Below are positions 45,138-54,133 of a stretch of 64,000 nt of DNA, piece after piece. The notes beneath the pieces are model-generated. The model made no database searches and was not told the DNA's origin. It was given only the letters and a program-made list of their open reading frames with translations. Position 1 is the stretch's first letter, and each line of letters starts with the position of its first letter. This stretch comes from Flavobacterium marginilacus. Lineage in GTDB: Bacteria > Bacteroidota > Bacteroidia > Flavobacteriales > Flavobacteriaceae. The DNA is taken from assembly GCF_026870155.1 (NCBI RefSeq), contig NZ_CP113975.1:62001-126000 (forward strand). The letters are read 5' to 3'. The position numbers were made by a program, and so were the translations under genes.

Positions 45138-46142
45138 ATGGAACAAAATTCAGCGACTTTAGACATTAGAGCAATCAATGAAAAAATCGAAAGAGAAAGT
45201 GCTTTTATAGACCTTCTCACAATGGAAATGAACAAAGTTATTGTGGGCCAGAAACATATGGTCGAAAGATTGTTAATCGGACTTTTGGGACAAGGGCATA
45301 TTTTATTGGAAGGGGTTCCTGGATTGGCGAAAACATTAGCCATAAATACACTTTCACAAGCTATTCAAGGTTCTTTCAGCAGAATCCAGTTTACGCCGGA
45401 TTTATTACCTGCCGATGTTATAGGAACCATGATTTACAATATTAAAGCTAATGAGTTTTCTATAAAAAAAGGACCAATTTTTGCAAATTTCGTTCTTGCT
45501 GATGAGATTAACCGTGCTCCTGCCAAAGTACAGTCTGCTTTACTGGAGGCGATGCAGGAAAAACAGGTTACTATTGGCGATACTACTTTCAAATTAGATA
45601 AGCCGTTTTTAGTTTTGGCAACTCAAAACCCTATTGAGCAGGAAGGAACATACCAATTGCCTGAAGCGCAGGTGGATCGTTTTATGCTGAAAACTGTTAT
45701 TGATTATCCAAAAATGGAAGATGAGCGTTTGGTAATCCGCCAGAATCTTAAAGGAAGTTATGAAAAAGTAAATCCTGTAGTTTCTGTTGAACAGATTTTA
45801 AGAGCTCAGGAAGCTGTCCGTGAGGTTTATATGGACGAAAAAATAGAGAAGTACATTCTGGATATTATTTTTGCTACTCGTTATCCGGAGAAATATAAAT
45901 TAGCTGATTTAAAACCTTTAATCAGTTTTGGAGCATCGCCTCGTGGAAGTATTAATCTTGCTACAGCGGCAAAATGTTATGCTTTTATCAAACGACGCGG
46001 GTATGTAATTCCTGAAGATGTTCGTGCTGTTGTACATGATATTTTACGCCACAGAATTGGAGTTACTTATGAAGCTGAAGCCGAAAATATTACATCGGTT
46101 GACATCATCAATAAAATCATAAACGAAATTGAAGTTCCTTAG
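45138..46142 (+). CDS. MoxR-type AAA ATPase, first gene of the Bat operon
   Basis: AAA+ ATPase of 334 residues (MoxR family). Walker A is GVPGLAKT, Walker B FVLADEINRAP, sensor-1 LATQNPIEQEGTYQLPEAQ and the arginine region FGASPRGS. MoxR proteins act as chaperones for von Willebrand-domain partners. I chose ATG 45138 (MEQNSATLD), not 45087, because the homologous region begins there. It heads an operon of DUF58, BatA, BatB, BatC, BatD and BatE. Confidence 0.93.
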   Translation: MEQNSATLDIRAINEKIERESAFIDLLTMEMNKVIVGQKHMVERLLIGLLGQGHILLEGVPGLAKTLAINTLSQAIQGSFSRIQFTPDLLPADVIGTMIYNIKANEFSIKKGPIFANFVLADEINRAPAKVQSALLEAMQEKQVTIGDTTFKLDKPFLVLATQNPIEQEGTYQLPEAQVDRFMLKTVIDYPKMEDERLVIRQNLKGSYEKVNPVVSVEQILRAQEAVREVYMDEKIEKYILDIIFATRYPEKYKLADLKPLISFGASPRGSINLATAAKCYAFIKRRGYVIPEDVRAVVHDILRHRIGVTYEAEAENITSVDIINKIINEIEVP

Positions 46143-46145
46143 TAG

Positions 46146-46198
46146 CATTAAGCTATAAGCGTTAAGCTGTACGCCTAATGCCTAATGCCTAATGCCTA
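46146..46198. repeat. Heptanucleotide tandem repeat before the DUF58 gene
   Basis: CCTAATG occurs four times in tandem (about 46171-46200) after complementary GCATTAAGC words. The last ATG is the open-frame start at 46199. Confidence 0.7.
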
Positions 46199-46210
46199 AT
46201 GCCCAAAAAA

Positions 46211-47074
46211 ATGGATACAAAAGAGCTTTTAAAAAAAGTACGTAAAATAGAAATCAAAACCAGAAGACTGAGCGATCATATCTTTTCGGGCGAGTACCAT
46301 ACATCGTTTAAGGGCCGGGGAATGACATTTAGTGAAGTTCGACAATATCAGTTTGGCGACGACATCCGTGCTATCGATTGGAATGTAACTGCCCGTTATA
46401 ATGAAGCTCACGTTAAAGTTTTTGAAGAAGAAAGAGAATTGACCATGATGTTAATGGTTGATATTTCTGGTTCTGAAAGTTTTGGCTCTAAAAATCAGTT
46501 TAAAAAAGAAATTGTTACCGAGATTGCTGCTACAATGGCATTTTCGGCTACTCAGAACAATGATAAAATTGGATTGATTTTATTTTCAGATCAGATCGAA
46601 TTGTACATTCCGCCAAAAAAAGGAAGATCGCACGTGCTGCGTATCATTCGTGAGCTGATAGAATTTGAGCCAAAAAGTTATAAAACAGATATTGCCCAGG
46701 CTTTGAAGTTTTTATCGGGTACCCAAAAAAAGAAAGCCATCGTGTTTGTCATTTCCGATTTCATGTCGGGTGAATATGAACATACTTTGAAAATAGCTTC
46801 AAAGAAACACGATATTACGGGTATTAGAGTGTATGACATCCGAGAAGAAAAAATACCAAATTTAGGTATTGTTCCTATGCTGGACGCAGAAACAGGCGAG
46901 ACAAGACTGATTGATACAGGTTCGAAATCGGTGAGGATGAATTATGAGAAACATTACCATGATAATGTGAATTATTTCAAGGAGACTTTTAGCAAATCAG
47001 GTTCGGGTGTTGTAAATACTAGAGTTGATGAAAGCTATGTTACCAAATTATTAGGCTATTTTAAATCGAGGTAG
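46211..47074 (+). CDS. DUF58 domain protein of the Bat operon
   Basis: Protein of 287 residues with a DUF58/vWA-like fold. Diagnostic motifs are YHTSFKGRGMTFSEVRQYQF, GDDIRAIDWNVTARYNE and VDISGSESFG, a partial MIDAS. It typically pairs with MoxR. ATG 46211 (MDTKELLKK) is preferred over 46199, which lies at the end of the CCTAATG tandem repeat. Cytoplasmic. Confidence 0.9.
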   Translation: MDTKELLKKVRKIEIKTRRLSDHIFSGEYHTSFKGRGMTFSEVRQYQFGDDIRAIDWNVTARYNEAHVKVFEEERELTMMLMVDISGSESFGSKNQFKKEIVTEIAATMAFSATQNNDKIGLILFSDQIELYIPPKKGRSHVLRIIRELIEFEPKSYKTDIAQALKFLSGTQKKKAIVFVISDFMSGEYEHTLKIASKKHDITGIRVYDIREEKIPNLGIVPMLDAETGETRLIDTGSKSVRMNYEKHYHDNVNYFKETFSKSGSGVVNTRVDESYVTKLLGYFKSR

Positions 47075-47087
47075 GGATTTCAGATTG

Positions 47088-47107
47088 AAGATTAACGATT
47101 TTTGATT
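47088..47107. repeat. Left arm of a 20 bp inverted repeat around the four-helix gene
   Basis: AAGATTAACGATTTTTGATT. Its inverse copy at 47589-47608 matches 19 of 20, and another direct copy lies at 50282-50301 (19 of 20). Confidence 0.6.
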
Positions 47108-47180
47108 GCTGATTTTCTGAAATGAGATAAAGATTTTTGAATCATGAAAAATGATATATTAGGTAAACTAAATATATGTA

Positions 47181-47540
47181 ATGAATAAACAAGAACTTGA
47201 AAACAGATTAATAGATTTTGCAGCTGCTATAATAATTTCGGCAAGTACTTTTAAAACAAGTTACGCAGGAAATCATTTAGGGGGACAAATAATTAGATCT
47301 GGGACTTCACCGGCATTAAATTATGGTGAAGCCCAAAGTGCAGAAAGTACTAAGGATTTTATTCATAAAATGGGTATTTGCTTAAAAGAATTAAGAGAAA
47401 CGTTTGTGTGTTTAAAAATAGTTGAAAAAGCAAAGTTAAGTTCAGATTTAAATAATTTAATGATGGCAAAGACAGAAGTAAATGAATTGATTTCTATTTT
47501 CGTATCAAGTATAAAAACCGCAAAAACAAATTTGAAATAA
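47181..47540 (+). CDS. Four helix bundle protein (S23 type) inserted in the Bat operon
   Basis: Protein of 119 residues with the four-helix bundle motifs: KNQELENRLIDFAAAI-like start, NHLGGQIIRSGTSPALNYGEA, SAESTKDFIHKMGI and KELRETFVCLKIV. Family members occur as inserts within 23S rRNA genes or alone; the function is unclear, possibly nucleic-acid binding. Here it separates the DUF58 gene from the next Bat gene and is bracketed by a near-perfect 20 bp inverted repeat. Confidence 0.88.
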   Translation: MNKQELENRLIDFAAAIIISASTFKTSYAGNHLGGQIIRSGTSPALNYGEAQSAESTKDFIHKMGICLKELRETFVCLKIVEKAKLSSDLNNLMMAKTEVNELISIFVSSIKTAKTNLK

Positions 47541-47588
47541 TATATTTTTTTGATTGAATAACAATTTTAGTTCAGAGAATAAATCTTA

Positions 47589-47608
47589 AATCAAGAATCG
47601 TTAATCTT
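47589..47608. repeat. Right arm of the 20 bp inverted repeat around the four-helix gene
   Basis: AATCAAGAATCGTTAATCTT pairs with 47088-47107 at 19 of 20 positions. Confidence 0.6.
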
Positions 47609-47635
47609 TAATCAAAAATCAAATTTCCAAAATCA

Positions 47636-49264
47636 ATGTTTAAAAAACTATTATTATTCTTACTCATTTCAACTTCTATTTTTGCCCAACAAAAAAAAGT
47701 AGAAACAAGTATCGATACCACAAAAAATAAAATTGGAGCAGAGTTTAAATTGACTTTAAAAACTTCTGTGGACACTTTGTCTAAAGTTGTTTTTCCAAAA
47801 CTGAAAAACATTGGAGCGCTGGAAGTAATTCAGTCTTATCCAATTGATACTATCAAAAAAGACGACCGTTATGAACTAATTAAAAAATACGGTCTGACTC
47901 AATTTGATTCGGGGCGCTACACCATTCCGAGCATTAAAATCTTAATTAATAATAAAGAATTTTTGAGCGACTCCCTCAAAGTTGAGGTTGCCAATGTGCA
48001 GGTCGATACATTAAGACAAAAAATGTATGACATTAAGGAGATTGTAAAAGCCGAAGATTCGATAGGTGACTGGTGGAAATATCTTTTGGGAATTATATTA
48101 ATCTTAGGAATTGGAGCTTTTGTTTATTGGTACACCAAAATCCGCCAGAAGAAGAAAATTGAAGAAAAAGTTTATAAAACGCCGATTGAAAAAGCAACAA
48201 GTTTACTAAATATATTAGAAAAGAAAGAACTTTGGCAGCATGGTGAAGTCAAAGAATACTATAGTGAACTGACTGATATTGCCAGAAATTATATTGAAGA
48301 AGCTATAGAAATTCCGGCAATGGAAAGCACTACTTCTGAGTTGATTGAAGGATTGAAAAAAGCTTCTTTAAAAAAGAAAATGAAGCTTTCGCAGGAAACT
48401 ATAGAAAATTTATTTGCTGTTTTAAAACAAGCCGATTTAGTAAAATTTGCTAAGTCAACGCCTTTGGAATTTGAAATTACGGATGATAGAAATAAAATTC
48501 AAAAAGCGATTTTGACACTGGATGAAGCGATTCCGGTTGAGGTACCAATCGAGGAAGATACTATTTTGAATGAAGCTCAAAAGCAGAAACAGATTCAAAT
48601 TTTGCTTAGAAAAAAGAGAAACCAGCGTATTGCAATATCAATTGGATCGGTTGTTTTCTTGCTTTTTGCAACTACAGCTTACTTTATTGCCACCAAGGGA
48701 TTTGATTATGTAAAAGACAATATTCTTGGACATCCAACCAAAGAGCTGCTGGAAGGAGAATGGGTTAAAAGTGAGTATGGAAATCCAGGAGTCATTGTAG
48801 AAACTCCAAAAGTTTTGAAACGAATAGATTTGACAAAATCATTGCCAAAAGACGGTATGGCACTCATTAAAGAAATGCAGTCATTTGGATACGGAAGTCT
48901 GTCAGATAATTTTTATATTATGGTATCCACTATGAAATATAAAAAAGAAGGAGCATTGGATTTGTCAAAAGCTATTGAAAGTTCATTGAAAGTATTGGAA
49001 ACTCAAGGAGCACAAAATATGATTGTTAAAGAAGAAGATTTTCAGACAAATAAAGGAATAACAGGGAAAAAAGGATACGGAACTTTTTCTAGAATCGACG
49101 GCGAAAATCAATCAAGTTCCAAAATATATTATGAAATAGTGCTTTTTGGACAAGAAGGAGGATTACAGCAGCTGCTTATTCTTCATGAAGAAGGAGATAA
49201 ATATGCAACGGAATTGACAGACCGTATAATGAATTCGGTTGAACTTAAATCAGCAGGTAACTAA
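47636..49264 (+). CDS. Bat operon membrane protein upstream of BatA
   Basis: Protein of 542 residues with a signal peptide (LLLFLLISTSIFAQ), a beta-rich periplasmic domain (to about 140), a membrane helix (WKYLLGIILILGIGAFVYWY), a helical cytoplasmic segment, a second membrane helix (IAISIGSVVFLLFATTAYFI) and a soluble C-terminal domain. It lies at the usual place of the BatD/BatG-like component between DUF58 and BatA. Its last base overlaps the ATG of batA. Confidence 0.8.
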   Translation: MFKKLLLFLLISTSIFAQQKKVETSIDTTKNKIGAEFKLTLKTSVDTLSKVVFPKLKNIGALEVIQSYPIDTIKKDDRYELIKKYGLTQFDSGRYTIPSIKILINNKEFLSDSLKVEVANVQVDTLRQKMYDIKEIVKAEDSIGDWWKYLLGIILILGIGAFVYWYTKIRQKKKIEEKVYKTPIEKATSLLNILEKKELWQHGEVKEYYSELTDIARNYIEEAIEIPAMESTTSELIEGLKKASLKKKMKLSQETIENLFAVLKQADLVKFAKSTPLEFEITDDRNKIQKAILTLDEAIPVEVPIEEDTILNEAQKQKQIQILLRKKRNQRIAISIGSVVFLLFATTAYFIATKGFDYVKDNILGHPTKELLEGEWVKSEYGNPGVIVETPKVLKRIDLTKSLPKDGMALIKEMQSFGYGSLSDNFYIMVSTMKYKKEGALDLSKAIESSLKVLETQGAQNMIVKEEDFQTNKGITGKKGYGTFSRIDGENQSSSKIYYEIVLFGQEGGLQQLLILHEEGDKYATELTDRIMNSVELKSAGN

Positions 49265-50265
49265 TGGAAAAAATAACCTTTTTAAATCCAGAATTTTTTT
49301 GGTTGTTTCTTCTAATGCCAGTTGCAATTGCCTGGCTATTTTGGAAAAGAAACCAGCAGACAGCGACCTTGAAAATGAGTTCGCTTCAAGGATTCAATGG
49401 ATCAGAATCTTTATTAGCGAAATTAAAACCAGGGCTGGATATTTTAAGAATATTGGCATTGTCATTATTAATCGTTGCACTGGCCAGACCAAGAACGGTT
49501 GACATTAGTAATAGGACCAAAACCACAAAAGGAATTGATATTGTGGTGGCTGTTGACGTATCAGGAAGTATGCTTGCCAAAGATTTTAAGCCAAACAGAA
49601 TGGAAGCGCTGAAAAGAGTTGCTTCGGTTTTTGTTGACGAAAGACCTAATGACAGAATCGGATTGGTAGTTTATGCTTCTGAAGCCTATACAAAATCGCC
49701 TGTAACAAGTGATAAAGCGGTTATTCAGCAGGCAATTCAAAGTATTAAATATGATAATGTCCTGCAGGACGGTACAGGTATCGGGATGGGATTGGCTACA
49801 GCCGTAAATCGTCTTAAAGACAGCAAAGCCAAAAGTAAAGTGGTTATTTTATTGACAGACGGAGTTAACAATGCGGGATTTATTGAACCCGAAACAGCTT
49901 CGGATATTGCACAGCAGTACGGTATAAAAGTATATACTATTGGTATTGGTACCAATGGAATGGCTGAATCACCTTATGCAATCGGTCCAAACGGACAGCT
50001 TCTTTTCCAAATGATGAAAGTAGAAATCGATGAGCAGTTAATGAAAAATATTGCTAAGAAAACAGGCGGTAAATATTTTAGAGCAACCAGCAATGATAAG
50101 TTAGCTGAAATATATAACGAAATCAATAAACTTGAAACTACTGAAATCGAAGAACTGAAATTCTATGATTATGATGAAAAATTCAGACTTTTTGCTTTAC
50201 TGTCAGGGCTTTTATTATTGATAGAAATAGGTTTACGGAATACAGTTTATAGGAGTTTTATATAA
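49264..50265 (+). CDS. batA: BatA, von Willebrand factor A domain membrane protein
   Basis: Protein of 333 residues with an N-terminal hydrophobic segment and a second helix (LDILRILALSLLIVALARP), a vWA domain with MIDAS motif DVSGSM (near 98), TDGVNNAG and a C-terminal membrane helix. BatA and BatB are thought to form a periplasm-facing complex with BatC-E, linked to oxygen tolerance in Bacteroides. Overlaps the preceding gene by one base. Confidence 0.92.
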   Translation: MEKITFLNPEFFWLFLLMPVAIAWLFWKRNQQTATLKMSSLQGFNGSESLLAKLKPGLDILRILALSLLIVALARPRTVDISNRTKTTKGIDIVVAVDVSGSMLAKDFKPNRMEALKRVASVFVDERPNDRIGLVVYASEAYTKSPVTSDKAVIQQAIQSIKYDNVLQDGTGIGMGLATAVNRLKDSKAKSKVVILLTDGVNNAGFIEPETASDIAQQYGIKVYTIGIGTNGMAESPYAIGPNGQLLFQMMKVEIDEQLMKNIAKKTGGKYFRATSNDKLAEIYNEINKLETTEIEELKFYDYDEKFRLFALLSGLLLLIEIGLRNTVYRSFI

Positions 50266-50267
50266 AA

Positions 50268-50356
50268 AAGATTGATGAGTGAAGATTAACGATTTGTGAT
50301 TTCTGATTTATTGCTGTCTGCAATCAAAAATAGTTAATCCAAAATCAAAAATTATT
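50268..50356. repeat. Word-repeat hairpin spacer between batA and batB
   Basis: AAGATTAACGATTTGTGATT (50282-50301) is followed by its imperfect complement (AATCAAAAATAGTTAATCC). It is the same 20-mer as around the four-helix gene. Confidence 0.6.
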
Positions 50357-51391
50357 ATGGAATTAGACGAACAAAAATATTTATACTTACTTTTTATACT
50401 GCCAATTGCAGCGGTACTTTTTCTGATTAATTTGTATTGGAAAAGAAAAAAACAGCGTGAATTTGGTGACTTGGAGATAATAAAAAGACTAAGCCCGGAG
50501 CGTTCTGTTTTCAAACCATTTTTAAAATTAGGAGTAATCCTTTTGGGATTAGCTTCTTTGATTATTGGTTTGGTTAATCCAAAAATCGGAACAAAAGTAG
50601 AAACAGTAAAGAGAGAAGGAATAGATATTGTTTTTGCAATGGACGTTTCCAAAAGTATGCTTTGTGAGGATGTAGCACCAAGCCGTTTGGAAAAAAGCAA
50701 ACAGATTGTGTCGCAGATTATCAATCAATTGGGAAGCGATAGAATCGGGATTGTTGCTTACGCAGGAAGTGCTTTTCCAGTACTGCCTATAACTACTGAT
50801 TACAGTGTTGCCAAAATGTTCTTGCAGAGTATGGGACCTGGAATGGTTTCTTCACAAGGAACATCGCTTGATGAGGCAATAAAATTGGCAGGGACTTATT
50901 TTGATGATAAAAGCAAAACCAGCAAATTACTAATCATGATTTCTGATGGAGAAGATCATTCAGAAGGAGCTGAAGCTGCAGCTGAAGAAGCTAAGAAATT
51001 AGGAATGAAAATTGTAACTATTGGTGTTGGTACAGAGAAAGGCGGAACTATTCCATTAAAAAGAAATGGAGTCGTAGAAAGTTATCAAAGAGATAATAAC
51101 GGCGAAGTGGTCATTACCAAATTAAATCCAAACAGTTTAGCCACCATTGCAAAAATTACCGATGGCGGATATGTAAATGGAAACAATACTCATGAGGTAC
51201 TGGATTACATAAAAGCAAGATTGGATAAAATTCAAAAAACCGAATTTGAAGCGACACAAATGGCCGATTTTCAATCGCAGTTCCAATGGTTTTTAGGAAT
51301 TAGTTTTGTGCTTTTATTTATGGATGTTTTCTTATTAGAAAGAAAAACCAGCTGGGTAAACAAATTGAATTTATTTAACGAAAATAAATAG
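50357..51391 (+). CDS. batB: BatB, von Willebrand factor A domain membrane protein
   Basis: Protein of 344 residues, paralogous to BatA. Two N-terminal membrane helices, a vWA domain with MIDAS motif DVSKSM (near 97), ISDGEDHSEG and TIGVGTEKGG, and a C-terminal membrane helix (WFLGISFVLLFMDVFLLERK). It acts with BatA in the membrane complex. Confidence 0.92.
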   Translation: MELDEQKYLYLLFILPIAAVLFLINLYWKRKKQREFGDLEIIKRLSPERSVFKPFLKLGVILLGLASLIIGLVNPKIGTKVETVKREGIDIVFAMDVSKSMLCEDVAPSRLEKSKQIVSQIINQLGSDRIGIVAYAGSAFPVLPITTDYSVAKMFLQSMGPGMVSSQGTSLDEAIKLAGTYFDDKSKTSKLLIMISDGEDHSEGAEAAAEEAKKLGMKIVTIGVGTEKGGTIPLKRNGVVESYQRDNNGEVVITKLNPNSLATIAKITDGGYVNGNNTHEVLDYIKARLDKIQKTEFEATQMADFQSQFQWFLGISFVLLFMDVFLLERKTSWVNKLNLFNENK

Positions 51392-51460
51392 AGTATTAGA
51401 ATCAGGACGAATTAATGCGTTAATCGTTATTCAATACTTTGTAAGGAACATTTAATGATA

Positions 51461-52231
51461 ATGAAAAATAGAATTATATATGTACTGCTAATGCTTCTGA
51501 CTTTTGTGGCCAATGCCCAAGAGAAAGACAAAGTTCTGCCTGAAGCAAATGAGGAATATGCAGCCAAAAATTTTGTTGATGCCGAAGCTAATTATAGGAT
51601 ATCACACTCTAAATTTCCAAATAGAACGGTAGCATCTTATAATTTAGGAAATGCAATTTATAGGCAGAATCAGTTTTCTGAATCCAAATATGCTTATGCG
51701 AATGCGTTGAAAAATCTAAAATTGAGATCGCAAAAACACAAAGCTTTCCATAATATAGGGAATGTTTTCATGAAAGAGAAAAATTATACTCAAGCGGTTG
51801 AAGCGTATAAAAATGCTTTGAGAAATAATCCTGAAGATGAAGAAACCCGTTATAATTATGCCTTGGCCAAGAAAATGTTAAAAGATAATCCTCCTCCAAA
51901 AGACGATAAAAATAAAGATAAAGATAAGGACAAGAATAAAGATAAGGACAAAGACAAGGATAAAAACAAAGATAAGAAGGACGATAAAAAAGATCAGGAC
52001 AAGAAAGATCAGGATAAAAAGGACGATAAGAAAGACGGAGATAAAGATAAAAAGGATAACGGCAAGCCTAAAGATGACCAAGGGCAGCCAAAACCAAAAC
52101 CTGGCGGGATTCCAAAACAGCGGATGGAAAATCTTTTGGATGCCGTAAACAACGAAGAAAAGAAAATTCAGGATAAAGTAAATGCCAATAAGGTAAAAGG
52201 AGCACCTGTAAAAACAGAGAAAGACTGGTAA
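51461..52231 (+). CDS. batC: BatC, TPR protein with a Lys/Asp low-complexity tail
   Basis: Protein of 256 residues (257-258 if ATG 51455 is used). A signal peptide (LLMLLTFVANAQ) is followed by TPR repeats (ASYNLGNAIYRQNQFSESK, AFHNIGNVFMKEKNYTQAVEA). From about residue 145 to 210 the sequence is almost only Lys and Asp (KDKDKDKNK pattern), followed by a Pro-rich stretch. The highly charged tail is encoded by a degenerate AAAGAT/AAGGAC repeat. A periplasmic adaptor is likely. Confidence 0.88.
   Translation: MKNRIIYVLLMLLTFVANAQEKDKVLPEANEEYAAKNFVDAEANYRISHSKFPNRTVASYNLGNAIYRQNQFSESKYAYANALKNLKLRSQKHKAFHNIGNVFMKEKNYTQAVEAYKNALRNNPEDEETRYNYALAKKMLKDNPPPKDDKNKDKDKDKNKDKDKDKDKNKDKKDDKKDQDKKDQDKKDDKKDGDKDKKDNGKPKDDQGQPKPKPGGIPKQRMENLLDAVNNEEKKIQDKVNANKVKGAPVKTEKDW
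51896..52085 (+). repeat. Degenerate repeat encoding the Lys/Asp tail of BatC
   Basis: Repeats of AAAGATAAA and AAGGACAAG hexamer-like units give a (KDK/KDN) low-complexity tract. Imperfect units suggest replication slippage. Confidence 0.8.
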
Positions 52232-52311
52232 AATTTAAGTTGATTCGTTTATTTGTTTATTGGGGCATTTAAACGATTAAACCGTTAAATAGTTAAACGA
52301 TTAAAAAAGTA

Positions 52312-54060
52312 ATGAAAAGATATTTAATTTTATTCCTATTATGTTTTCAAGGACTTTTGGCTCAGGTTCAATTTGAGGCAAGAGTAAGCAAAACGACGCT
52401 GGGGCTCAACGAGAGGCTTCGTATCGATTTTGTAATGAATATTGATGGCGATAATTTTGTGCAGCCTTCTTTCGAAGGTTTTAGAATTATTGCCGGACCA
52501 AGCCAGCAGGTGAGCCAGTCTTGGATCAATGGAAGAACATCTTTTGAAAAAAGCTATTCTTATTTTTTATTACCTGCTCAAAAAGGTATTTTGACGATCA
52601 GGCCGGCAGTGATCGAATTTAACGGTCAGATTTATAAAACACAGCCTATAAAAATAAATGTAACTGCAGCTACAGAACAGCCGAGAGATCCAAATGATTC
52701 TCAAATTTCGGCAGACGACAATCTTTATCTGGTTGCTGATATTACGAATACCAATCCTTACATCAACCAGCCGATTACGGTGGTTTATAAATTGTATTTC
52801 AGTTACAACATCGGAATTAATAAATGGGATGAACTTAGTAAACCCAAATACAATGATTTTTGGAGTCAAAATATTGAAATCAAAGATTTGATTCTCGAAG
52901 AAGGCATGTTCAAAGGGGAGAGGTATCGTTATGTGGTATTAAAGAAAGTAATTCTATATCCTCAAAAATCAGGTAAGCTGGTGATTGAACCTTTGGCAAT
53001 GAATATAGAGGTTAAATTGCCTACTAATCGTAGAGATATGTTTGGTAGTGTAATTGAAAATATTGTAGATAAACGGGTGTCGGCTGGAGCAAAAACCATT
53101 AACGTAAAACCTTTGCCAGAAACAGGAAAACCAATTGACTTTACAGGAGCTGTAGGTAAATTTGATTTCAAAGCTATTCCTTCTAAAACCACTTTAAAAA
53201 ATGGCGAAAGCTTAGATCTTGTTTTGAGTGTAACAGGGACAGGAAACCTTAAATTATTTACGCTGCCAAAACCAGAAGTGCCAAATGCATTAGAAATGTA
53301 TGATGCAGTACATGATGAAAAAGTAAACACACCATTATCTGGAATGAATGGTAAAATATCCGATTCCTATACTATTGTACCACAATACAAAGGGGATTAT
53401 GTTATTAAACCAATGCATTTTTCGTATTTCGATTTAGGTACTGGTACTTACAAAACAATCAGTTCTTCTGAGATAAAGATTAGTGTTTTAGATGGGCCTT
53501 CGCAAACGGCAGAAACACATAACACTGCAAGTGCGGGCAAAAATAAAATTGAACCTGTTGAGCAATTTAGATATATTGATTTAAGAACAACGCTTACATC
53601 TAGCAAAGAACCAATTTTTTTCCAATCTAATAAATTCTATGCTTTATTGTTTCTGCCATTCTTACTGCTTCCGATAATTGTATTGTTCAAAAAGAAAAAA
53701 GAGGCAATCGACAGCGATGTTTTTGGCAACAGAATTAAAATGAACAATAGATTGGCTAAAAAATATTTATCAGAAGCCAAAAAACAAATTAATAACAAAG
53801 AGCTTTTTTATATTGCTCTGGAAAAAGCAATGCATAATTTCCTGAAAGCGAAATTACATATCGAAACCTCTGAAATGAGTAAAGATAATATTCAGGAATT
53901 AATATTGTCCAGAAAAGCAAATCCTCAGGCGGTAAGCGATTTTATCTCCCTGACTGAGAATTGCGAGATTGCAAGATATGCGCCTTCATCAAGTGCAGCA
54001 ATACAGCACGATTTTGATAAAGCAATAGCCATCATTTCTGAATTAGAAAAACAAATATAA
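52312..54060 (+). CDS. batD: BatD family membrane protein
   Basis: Protein of 582 residues. Signal peptide (ILFLLCFQGLLAQ), long beta-sandwich periplasmic region with LGLNERLRIDFVMN and QPFSFEKSYSY-like segments, then one membrane helix (FYALLFLPFLLLPIIVLF) and a helical C-terminus. BatD is the large periplasmic partner of BatA/B. Confidence 0.9.
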   Translation: MKRYLILFLLCFQGLLAQVQFEARVSKTTLGLNERLRIDFVMNIDGDNFVQPSFEGFRIIAGPSQQVSQSWINGRTSFEKSYSYFLLPAQKGILTIRPAVIEFNGQIYKTQPIKINVTAATEQPRDPNDSQISADDNLYLVADITNTNPYINQPITVVYKLYFSYNIGINKWDELSKPKYNDFWSQNIEIKDLILEEGMFKGERYRYVVLKKVILYPQKSGKLVIEPLAMNIEVKLPTNRRDMFGSVIENIVDKRVSAGAKTINVKPLPETGKPIDFTGAVGKFDFKAIPSKTTLKNGESLDLVLSVTGTGNLKLFTLPKPEVPNALEMYDAVHDEKVNTPLSGMNGKISDSYTIVPQYKGDYVIKPMHFSYFDLGTGTYKTISSSEIKISVLDGPSQTAETHNTASAGKNKIEPVEQFRYIDLRTTLTSSKEPIFFQSNKFYALLFLPFLLLPIIVLFKKKKEAIDSDVFGNRIKMNNRLAKKYLSEAKKQINNKELFYIALEKAMHNFLKAKLHIETSEMSKDNIQELILSRKANPQAVSDFISLTENCEIARYAPSSSAAIQHDFDKAIAIISELEKQI

Positions 54061-54086
54061 GTTACTAAATAAAGAGGCTAAGAATT

Positions 54087-54116
54087 TAAGATTCTAAGAA
54101 ACTAAGCTTCTTAGAA
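54087..54116. repeat. Word-repeat hairpin between batD and batE
   Basis: TTCTAAGAA (54092-54100) and TTCTTAGAA (54108-54116) pair perfectly. The 12-mer TAAGATTCTAAG (54087-54098) recurs exactly at 61508-61519. Confidence 0.55.
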
Positions 54117-54133
54117 ACTAAAAATAAAATAAA

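Noticed and set aside
47181..47540. Four-helix protein as a 23S rRNA intervening sequence product
   Set aside because: There is no rRNA gene around it; it lies in a protein-coding operon.
51878..52081. Hydrophobic open frame opposite the BatC tail
   Set aside because: It is only the antisense reading of the Lys/Asp codon repeat, which yields Phe/Ile/Val-rich sequence.
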